Positions 58,191 through 64,000 of a stretch of 64,000 bases of DNA are shown piece after piece. Below the pieces are notes generated by a model, which did not search any database, was not told where the DNA came from, and saw nothing but the letters and a program-made list of their open reading frames with translations. Origin of the DNA: Collinsella sp. AF23-2. GTDB taxonomy: Bacteria; Actinomycetota; Coriobacteriia; Coriobacteriales; Coriobacteriaceae. Numbering within the stretch: position 1 is the first letter of the stretch; every line of letters starts with the position of its first letter. The translations under genes were made by a program, and so were the position numbers. The stretch spans positions 292,550 through 356,549 of the forward strand of contig NZ_QRVG01000001.1 in assembly GCF_003459245.1 (NCBI RefSeq), given 5' to 3'.

Positions 58191-58218
58191 TTCCTAGAAG
58201 GAGGCCAAGGGAGGTTCG

Positions 58219-59220
58219 ATGAAGAAGGGCATGAGCATCAATTCCCTCATGAAGCACATGAGGACGAATCACGGTATGGAGGATTTGCGGGGGAGCGACA
58301 GAAAGATACTGCTGAGAAACATGGGCTATTTCCATGGCTATAAAGGCTTCCGGTTTGTCCGAAAGCCCAAAAATGCGCTCCCCCTCCCTTCGTTCGATGC
58401 ACTCATGGACATATACGGGTTCGATTCCGCCATCAAGGCTGCAATCTACCCGGAGATAATGTTCATCGAAACGGCGGTTAAAAACATAGTCTTGGCCAGA
58501 ATACTTGAGAACATAGAGGACCCCGGGCTGGCGACCTTCTTAAAGCGCGGCCTCCGGACATGCAGGGATGTCAACGGAAGGGTCGTGAACGGGCAGATGG
58601 GGGAAAAGCTCAAGCTCAAGAGCCAGCTTCAGAACATCGTGAGACGGAGTTACAAAAACGATCTCGTGAAGCATTATGTCGATCGCGACGATGACGCGCC
58701 CGTTTGGAGCATTTTCGAGGTGATGACCCTCGGCGATCTCACAAGCGTATGCAGAAGCCTTCCCGATGAAATCCTCGCCGATATCGCAAGCGACCTAGGT
58801 CTCTTACATGCGAACCCCGGCATCGTCATCAACATCGTCGAGACGATTCGTCCCTTAAGGAACGCGGTCGCCCATAACGGGGCGGTATTTGATTCGAGGT
58901 TCAGCCAATCGGTTAAGTATCCCAAGACCGACAGAAACCTGGCCGCGGTTGGCGAGCTTCTCGATGAGGATCTTTCTATCGGGTACAGGTTGAATTTCAA
59001 TTCCATAATCGACTACATCGTTCTCCTGGCCTACCTATTGACCTTGCTAACGCATCAGAAGAAGCGTTCCAGAGATTTTCTTCGGAAATGCCTGCGGGAG
59101 CTCGAGAAGCTCGAGAGCGCTGTCGGGGTTGATACGTACATGATGATCGTCGGAAGCGGTGACCGGCAGAAATACGGATTTATTGAGGGGTTCATCGATG
59201 GCTACGGGCGCAAGCGGTGA
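58219..59220 (+). CDS. Abi family abortive infection protein (Abi_2/AbiD-AbiF type HEPN)
   Basis: A 333-residue protein of the Abi_2 superfamily. N-terminal SINSLMKHMRTNHG and LLRNMGYFHGYKGFRF, YGFDSAIKAAIYPEIMFIETAVKN around 80 and the HEPN nuclease motif R-x4-H in PLRNAVAHNGAVFDSRF (around residue 217) are seen. HEPN proteins of this type are RNA-cleaving toxins that stop growth upon phage infection. AAGGGAGGTTCG precedes the ATG. It lies alone between IS21 scars and a duplicated glycosyltransferase tail, and is followed by two short hairpins that may be a partner RNA. Codon use is less GC-biased than the polysaccharide genes. Confidence 0.85.
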   Translation: MKKGMSINSLMKHMRTNHGMEDLRGSDRKILLRNMGYFHGYKGFRFVRKPKNALPLPSFDALMDIYGFDSAIKAAIYPEIMFIETAVKNIVLARILENIEDPGLATFLKRGLRTCRDVNGRVVNGQMGEKLKLKSQLQNIVRRSYKNDLVKHYVDRDDDAPVWSIFEVMTLGDLTSVCRSLPDEILADIASDLGLLHANPGIVINIVETIRPLRNAVAHNGAVFDSRFSQSVKYPKTDRNLAAVGELLDEDLSIGYRLNFNSIIDYIVLLAYLLTLLTHQKKRSRDFLRKCLRELEKLESAVGVDTYMMIVGSGDRQKYGFIEGFIDGYGRKR

Positions 59221-59236
59221 CGTTCCTTCCGTGTGC

Positions 59237-59305
59237 TAATATGTGCAGAGAGAAACGGCGAAACGCCGTGGGAGGGGCCGATCAGTCGACTCCTCCCTTT
59301 TAATA
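59237..59305 (+). ncRNA. Candidate small RNA with two hairpins after the Abi gene
   Basis: TGCTAATAT (59235-59243) is an extended -10-like box 17 bases after the Abi stop. Downstream, ACGGCG-AAA-CGCCGT at 59255-59269 and GGGAGG...CCTCCC at 59270-59297 form two stems in direct succession, ending in TTTTAAT. The second stem has an inner CGA/TCG pair. No frame. Small structured RNAs are known next to some AbiF-type HEPN genes, so it may be a partner RNA; it could be only a terminator. Confidence 0.45.
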
Positions 59306-59332
59306 TGAGTTGAACATTGCCAAGAGGCAAAA

Positions 59333-59375
59333 CCGGCCCGGCCGCCCGCGGAGCTACCGCGCACGGCCGGGCCTA
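59333..59375 (+). terminator. Very GC-rich hairpin downstream of the Abi module
   Basis: GGCCCGGCCG at 59335-59344 and its exact inverse at 59364-59373 with a further GCG/CGC pair inside. It may terminate the module. No T-run. Confidence 0.6.
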
Positions 59376-59388
59376 CCTATCTTCACCC

Positions 59389-59562
59389 CTGTATCACTAC
59401 GAGTTCACCTCGCGCGGCAGGGAAGAGGCCAACGAGGAAAAGCTGCGCCGCTGGAAGCGTGAGCAAGCACTGTTCATGCAGCGCTGGCCGGAGTTCTTCC
59501 TCAGCGGCGATCCGTGGTTGGGGCCAAACCTATCTGCCGAGAGCGAGTATTTCTCGTATTAA
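59389..59562 (+). pseudogene. Duplicated 3-prime end of the 828-residue glycosyltransferase gene
   Basis: Encodes LYHYEFTSRGREEANEEKLRRWK... to SESEYFSY-stop, the last 57 residues of the enzyme at 54275 with three or so changes. It corresponds to 56588-56761. No start or upstream domain. It shows that a segment from the glycosyltransferase end onward was duplicated. Confidence 0.85.
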
Positions 59563-59771
59563 GGCAATGGGTTTAGGAAGTCCTGAACTTTCTTTCGCTA
59601 TGAGCTTGGAAGAAAGCAATGGTGGACTATTAACTAAGTCATATTACGAAAGCTCGATACTTCCGCGATAAGTTTATACAGCCTTATATAACTCGATATT
59701 ATTCGATATAGTCTGCGATAATTATTTAACCGATGATTGGCTGTTAATCGATTCCCTAGAAAGGCAAACAA

Positions 59772-60875
59772 GTGAGCGCCACAGCATTCCATAATCCGTT
59801 TCGTCCCACTGCCGGCGCTGAGCCTCCGCGCATAATTGGTCGTGATGATATTGCCCTTGAGTTTACCGAGAGTTTGAATGCGGGAATTGGTGCACCTGCG
59901 AGGCTCATGCGTATTGCTGGACCGAGGGGCTCCGGAAAAACTGTTTTGCTCTGCGATCTTAGGGATCGTGCGCGAGAGCTTGGATGGAAGACCGCTATTG
60001 TTTCTGCTGGCCCTAACCTATTGCTGGACTTGAAGGATCAGGTTGCTGATTCTTCCCTTGCGGCCAATGCTTCGGTCGGTGTAAACGCCGGCTTTGTTTC
60101 TGCGAAAGTCGATGTTGCACCCAAAGAGTCGAGCCTTAGAAAGTTGCTAAGTTCGGCGGCGAAGTCATCCGAGGGTCTTTTTATTGCCATCGATGAAGTT
60201 CAGGACGCTCCGATTGACGATATGCGTGCCATTGCGTCTACGGTTCAGCTTTTGATAGGGGAAAAAGTAGATATCGCACTTGCCTTTGCCGGGTTACCCG
60301 CCGGTGTTATGGATCTTATTAACGGCAAGGCGCTTACGTTCTTGCGTCGTGCCCTCCCCGAAGATCTGGCGCCTATCAACCAGGTGGAGGTAGCGCTCTC
60401 TATGGGCGATAGCTTTGTCGCGACTGGCTTGACCATAGAGGACAATCTCCTGTCGAGAGCCGCTAAGGCCACTAAGGGCTATGCCTATCTGGTGCAACTG
60501 GTCGGTTATTCCATTTGGCAGCGCGCCAACTTGCATCGTGCCAAAAGAGCCATTGTGAGCGGGCCCGACGTCACTGAAGGCATTGCGCTGGCAGAGGCTC
60601 GTTTTCACGATGTTGTTCACGAGCCCGCGATTTCTGGACTGGGGCTCAACGATATCAAATACCTTTTGGCCATGTGCGAGGATAAACAACAGTCCAAATC
60701 ATCCGAGATTGCTAAGCGCATGGGTAAAAAGACCAATGAGGTCAGCTCCATTAGGGCAAAATTGCTACAAAGAGAGGTTATTCAGGCACCACAGAGGGGC
60801 TACGTGCAGTTTGCCGTGCCGGACCTAGATATCTATCTGCGAGAGAACGCCGAGGAGATTCTCGAACGGTTCTAG
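59772..60875 (+). CDS. AAA family ATPase (archaeal/ORC-like type) with C-terminal winged helix
   Basis: A 367-residue P-loop ATPase from the GTG at 59772 (GAAAGGCAAACAA upstream). Walker A is GPRGSGKTVLLCDL around 50 and Walker B LFIAIDEVQDAP around 137. A lid with NLLSRAAKATKGYAYLVQLVG (around 222) and a winged helix near the end (SSEIAKRMGKKTNEVSSIRAKLLQREVIQ) complete the Orc1/Cdc6-like, prokaryotic-ATPase layout. Such proteins often occur on mobile or defence DNA; function unknown. A truncated copy lies 2.6 kb upstream. The 59563-59771 gap is AT-rich and holds several CGATA boxes, one possibly a promoter. Confidence 0.82.
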   Translation: MSATAFHNPFRPTAGAEPPRIIGRDDIALEFTESLNAGIGAPARLMRIAGPRGSGKTVLLCDLRDRARELGWKTAIVSAGPNLLLDLKDQVADSSLAANASVGVNAGFVSAKVDVAPKESSLRKLLSSAAKSSEGLFIAIDEVQDAPIDDMRAIASTVQLLIGEKVDIALAFAGLPAGVMDLINGKALTFLRRALPEDLAPINQVEVALSMGDSFVATGLTIEDNLLSRAAKATKGYAYLVQLVGYSIWQRANLHRAKRAIVSGPDVTEGIALAEARFHDVVHEPAISGLGLNDIKYLLAMCEDKQQSKSSEIAKRMGKKTNEVSSIRAKLLQREVIQAPQRGYVQFAVPDLDIYLRENAEEILERF

Positions 60876-61052
60876 GTCGAGTGAGGGCGACGTCATGTTC
60901 TTTAAGACTGCTATCAGCGTCGATTGCCATATCGGGTTTTTCTGGGGCGGCAGTCCCCGTGATAATAGAGATGTGGCATTCATCGTCGCCCGCTAATCAG
61001 ATTTCGTCTATCTATAACATTGCGTGTTTTAATTTGCAGGAACAAAGATATC

Positions 61053-61085
61053 ATTCGCAAAGCGTGAGGGTTATCTTGCCCGTGC
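61053..61085 (+). pseudogene. Possible short glycosyltransferase gene remnant
   Basis: GCAAAGCGTGAGGGTTATC and its flanks match 56393-56424 at 27 of 32 positions, with the differences in the coding portion mainly at third codon positions and the peptide AKREGYLARA conserved. That suggests a relic of a related glycosyltransferase gene. It runs straight into the hairpin array. It may be chance, so low confidence. Confidence 0.35.
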
Positions 61086-61256
61086 ACAACTGTTTTCGTT
61101 GCTAGACACCAAAAGCAACCCTTTTAGTTGCATGAGACATAATGCAACTGTTTTCGTTGCTATATACCAAACGCAACCCTTTTAGTTGCAAGAGACAAAA
61201 TGCAACGGTTTTCGTTGCCTGATGCCAAACGCAACTCTTATTATGTAGTTGTTAGC
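61086..61256. repeat. Array of six GCAAC-N7-GTTGC hairpins at a 29-bp period
   Basis: Units begin at 61086, 61115, 61144, 61173, 61202 and 61231, exactly 29 bases apart. Each of the first five is a 17-base hairpin (GCAAC, seven-base T-rich loop, GTTGC; the first unit has ACAAC), followed by a 12-base spacer. Loops alternate between TGTTTTC and CCTTTTA, and spacers alternate too, so the true unit is 58 bases. The sixth is degenerate. It is not protein-coding (29 and 58 are not multiples of three). Purpose unknown. Confidence 0.85.
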
Positions 61257-61287
61257 TTTCTCACATACATTCATTTACAACAGGCAT

Positions 61288-61727
61288 CTACGAATTCAGC
61301 CGTCTCATATATTCCTTATAAGGCATGAGAAAATGAACCCGATACATGGTATTCAGCGCTAAAAGAGACGAAATGGACATACCGTCTCTATGCTGCCGAT
61401 ACGGCATCGCGAACAACCCCTTCGCGCGGTTGCCCTTGCCCTTGAGCGACTCAGGGAAGTAGATCTCGTCGAGCTCGCCGCCGCAGCCCCGCCCGGCCCT
61501 GAATGGGGGCAGTGGGCCGAGAGGCACTCGATCAGCCTATGGCGCATGGCGTAGGCGGTCTTGAGGCAGACGCGGCTGCGCTCGACCTCGTAGGCGGAGC
61601 CGGCCGTGTCGTCGAACGCCGCCGCGCGGATCACGTCCCTGACGGACTCAATCGCGCGGCGGCGCTCGGTCCCGCTCAGCTTCGCCATGTCCCGTTTGAA
61701 GGCGATTACCAGGTCCTCGGCGTTCAT
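61288..61727 (-). pseudogene. IS1595 family transposase remnant
   Basis: The N-terminal frame (MNAEDLVIAFKRDMAKLSGTE to AYEVERSRVCLKTAYAMRHRLIECL, 61727 down to about 61510) has lost the zinc-finger part. A second frame continues with GELDEIYFPESLKGKGNRAKG, the DDE-region of IS1595-type transposases, and then degenerates. Two frames and a missing catalytic end show it is inactive. GC content is high, unlike the DNA that follows. Confidence 0.75.
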
Positions 61728-61781
61728 GCTGCCCCGCGGTCTACGAGGCTAACGATATGGCGCCGTGGGGACAGATGTGTG

Positions 61782-62089
61782 TCAATCCTGGTCTAACAGA
61801 GCTTTTTTAATTGACGCGCCCATATAAATCTTTTCTGCATACTCGACTGCTTCTGCAGCCTCTGCGGCGCTCCGTAATTGGTAAAGCGACCTGACAGAGA
61901 GTGGAATTCGATGTCATAGCTGGCGTCTTCATCGGAGGACAAGACTGCTTGATGACTATATGTTTTCATCTCTAGCCATCTCAGGCTATTATAAATATAT
62001 CCGTTGGCAGCTTTTACGATTTCCGGTACGTTCCAATCGGAATCATTTTTTGGTAGTTGATAGACATGACTTCTGCTTCGTATGTGCAT
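61782..62089 (-). pseudogene. Hypothetical gene broken by a frameshift
   Basis: One frame reads PEIVKAANGYIYNSLRWLEMKTYSHQAVLSSDEDASYDIEFHS from 62089 to about 61910. In another frame the sequence continues with LRSAAEAAEAVEYAEKIYMGASIKKALLDQD-stop (61782), which is far more protein-like than the first frame there. I infer a small protein of about 100 residues with one frameshift near 61905-61920. No family recognised. AT-rich. Confidence 0.45.
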
Positions 62090-62154
62090 TCAGTATTATT
62101 GCACTGGATAAAATCAACTGCATCTAATTTAGCTAGATCGGGAAGCGATATTGC

Positions 62155-63135
62155 ATGGCGCTAAGCTTGACACAGAAAGAAACATATCGGGAGACGCTGG
62201 CTAATCTCGTTGCCAAGCAAAACGATGGCGCCTCCATTGTTTCCGCAAAGAAGGAGCTGGAAGCGCTATCGACTTCTCTCGTCCCGCGAATGCTTTACCG
62301 CTATCGACCTCCAAGTGAATACGCTTTTGCCGATCTAGAAAACGCGACTGTTACATTTTCTCATCCAAAGGTTTTCAGCGATCAGTGCGACTCGGTACCG
62401 ATCTATAACTGGAATGGTATAGATGAAATCGAAAGTAATCTCAATGATGATGAACAAGCGTTAAAGATAATAAATCAAATTGATTTTAGACGACTTGCGT
62501 TTGTTTTAGGGGTTCTGGGGGCTCCTTTTAATCCAGCAAGAATAGATGAGTTCGAGATACTATCCGATGAGGGAAAAGTTAGTCTTTTTCGCTCGGCTGT
62601 TAAAAACTTGCGCTTATTTGTTGGAGGATTTGTTGCCCCAGTTCATCAGAATAGCTGCCGAAATTGTTGTCGCATTTTGTGCCTAACGGACAATCCTAGC
62701 GATTCGAATATGTGGAATGTATATTCCGAAAGCCAAGCGGGTTTCGTTCTTGCTTACGACAGAGAAGCTATTCGCAATTGCAACATAGCTAACGGAATGC
62801 GCACTGAATTATTACCAATTTTATATGATGACGAACCATTTAATTGCGACCCTCAAATTGCTTGGACTGCTGCTAGGATGCTTGGTCTTAATGTGAGCAG
62901 TGATGACATGCTTAGTGATCTACGGGCAATTTACAGAAAGGGCAGTGTGTTTGAGCGGGAGAACGAATATCGTGCCCGTCTTGTACCAGAGCCAGATGAG
63001 CTTGAGATGAATTATGTACAACGCCCATGCAAGCCGTTGCGAGTTATTCTTGGGAGCAGGATGACTCAAGAGGATAAAGAGCTTTGCATTTGCGCGGCGA
63101 ATAAACTGGATATTCCTGTAGATGAACAGTGCTAG
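62155..63135 (+). CDS. DUF2971 domain protein
   Basis: A 326-residue protein. MLYRYRPPSEYAFADLENATVTFSHPKVFSDQCDS (around 43-78) and RILCLTDNPSDSNMWNVYSESQAGFVLAYDREAI (around 180-213) are the marks of DUF2971, a family of unknown function often found near phage-defence genes. A cysteine-rich CRNCCRILC lies around residue 176. Codon use is AT-rich compared with the rest of the window, so horizontal acquisition is likely. The ribosome-binding site is weak (GGGAAGCGATATTGC). Confidence 0.78.
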   Translation: MALSLTQKETYRETLANLVAKQNDGASIVSAKKELEALSTSLVPRMLYRYRPPSEYAFADLENATVTFSHPKVFSDQCDSVPIYNWNGIDEIESNLNDDEQALKIINQIDFRRLAFVLGVLGAPFNPARIDEFEILSDEGKVSLFRSAVKNLRLFVGGFVAPVHQNSCRNCCRILCLTDNPSDSNMWNVYSESQAGFVLAYDREAIRNCNIANGMRTELLPILYDDEPFNCDPQIAWTAARMLGLNVSSDDMLSDLRAIYRKGSVFERENEYRARLVPEPDELEMNYVQRPCKPLRVILGSRMTQEDKELCICAANKLDIPVDEQC

Positions 63136-63278
63136 TTATCCTTTAATAGTGCCGTATAGTCAATTATTTGTCAGCTGAATCGGGCGTCAGTAGACTTCTG
63201 AGCTGGCGATTGCTATATCTACGGGGGCATTTCGAAAGATAATTTGGTGTAATTTACGTTAACGGGAGTTGCTTGTCT

Positions 63279-63920
63279 ATGAGTTTATCTTTATCAAATT
63301 GGGATTACTACTTGGTTCTTGAAAGAGAGCTTGTTAATTCCTTTAATTATGTTGAGCTGAGCAACGATAATTTCTCAACTTATTCAGTTGAATTTGCAAA
63401 GATGCTTTTATCGATTTGTTCTGAATTTGATTCGGTTTTTAAAGATTATGTCGAACTTCGATCCGGAAATAGACCATCTAATATCAAGGAAGCATTCGAG
63501 TGCCTGTCTGCTTTGAATGATATTGCCTTTGTAAATGAGGTAGTTGACATTGCGATTAACCAGAGTATTTCACTCAAACCTTTTAATGCGTGGATAAATG
63601 GAATGTATGCAAAATTAACTTGGTGGGATAGCTATAACGCTGTGAAACATGATCGTGGTACGTATTTTAGAAAAGCTAATTTGGAGAACTGTTTGAATTC
63701 ACTGGCAGCTTTATTATGTATCGAAATTGTCAGTTTGAAATGTTTTGGAGTTAAGCGTTTGACTCCAGTTAATCGATTGTTTCGTATACCTAACAAACAA
63801 CTTTGCCGATCATTGCCGGGCCAAAATGGACAATGGGATTTGGTTATCGATTCTAAGGAGCTGAATGAAACATCAAATATGAGACCTGCAAATTTGATGA
63901 TAGTGAAGAGCGTGAGCTAG
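63279..63920 (+). CDS. Unrecognised protein with a KHDR motif, AT-rich
   Basis: A 213-residue protein, rich in Asn and Ser, probably mostly helical. WWDSYNAVKHDRGTYFRKANLENCLNSLAALLCIEI (around 118-153) resembles helical HEPN-like or RiboL-PSP-associated proteins by eye only. It ends 80 bases before the window does. ATG at 63279 follows GGGAG by ten bases; a TTG at 63273 is the alternative. It follows the DUF2971 gene by 143 bases in the same direction. No function can be assigned. Confidence 0.7.
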   Translation: MSLSLSNWDYYLVLERELVNSFNYVELSNDNFSTYSVEFAKMLLSICSEFDSVFKDYVELRSGNRPSNIKEAFECLSALNDIAFVNEVVDIAINQSISLKPFNAWINGMYAKLTWWDSYNAVKHDRGTYFRKANLENCLNSLAALLCIEIVSLKCFGVKRLTPVNRLFRIPNKQLCRSLPGQNGQWDLVIDSKELNETSNMRPANLMIVKSVS

Positions 63921-64000
63921 CGATACTTTGGATCGCACAAAAAATAGATGGCGTAAGCGTGGGGGGTGTTCCTATAGTTTTGTCAACTGGGAAATGCTCT

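Noticed and set aside
60881..61105. 74-codon open frame after the AAA ATPase
   Set aside because: No ribosome-binding site, no family resemblance, and its end runs into the hairpin array.
61086..61256. CRISPR array at the 29-bp repeat
   Set aside because: Spacers are only 12 bases and resemble each other in alternation, the repeat is 17 bases, and no cas gene is in the window.

Overview
The window looks like a chromosomal segment of a high-GC gut actinobacterium of the class Coriobacteriia, most like Collinsella. The support is a CarD-type regulator, a Rho with a very long low-complexity N-terminus, a SufCBDSU operon with a divergent Rrf2 regulator, an ATP-type PEP carboxykinase and strong GC-biased codon use. 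The genus is inferred from gene content; no database search was run.

Layout. 1-0.7 kb: end of a GIY-YIG (probably DUF2075) gene translationally coupled to a MazG-like pyrophosphohydrolase. 1-31 kb: mostly housekeeping genes. They are a K+/H+ antiporter, a phosphatase, a flippase split by an in-frame stop, pckA, a B3/B4 protein, a MarR regulator, DegV, an MGMT-like protein, trpS, a WecA/MraY-type transferase, a radical SAM activase, tRNA-Ala, nicotinate phosphoribosyltransferase, proB, a prolyl aminopeptidase-like hydrolase, proA, an HD protein, CarD, argS, rho, a membrane protein, VanZ and a ROK kinase. 31-38.7 kb: an aminotransferase, tRNA-His and two identical tRNA-Lys genes, DinD, a flavoprotein, the GGGtGRT/NifU-like pair and a RAYT transposase (REP-associated, IS200-like). 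38.7-44.6 kb: the suf operon and its regulator. 44.7-48.6 kb: a sortase-anchored surface protein and an AAA-ATPase-like protein. 48.6-56.8 kb: a family-2 glycosyltransferase cluster for a surface polysaccharide, ending in an 828-residue double-domain enzyme.

56.8-64 kb is a rearranged accessory region. It holds duplicated pieces of the last glycosyltransferase and of an AAA ATPase, IS21 and IS1595 scars and an Abi (HEPN) gene followed by a compact two-hairpin candidate RNA. It also holds a six-unit array of 17-nt hairpins at an exact 29-bp period, then AT-rich DNA with a frameshifted gene, a DUF2971 protein and an unrecognised protein.

Several families of intergenic palindromes, many containing GGGAC/GTCCC, are spread over the housekeeping part. 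One family has six copies between 7.6 and 22.1 kb with a conserved loop in either orientation. With the RAYT gene in the same window, a REP-like origin is a reasonable hypothesis. The strongest candidates for something undescribed are the Abi-plus-small-RNA module, the 29-bp hairpin array and these palindrome families.
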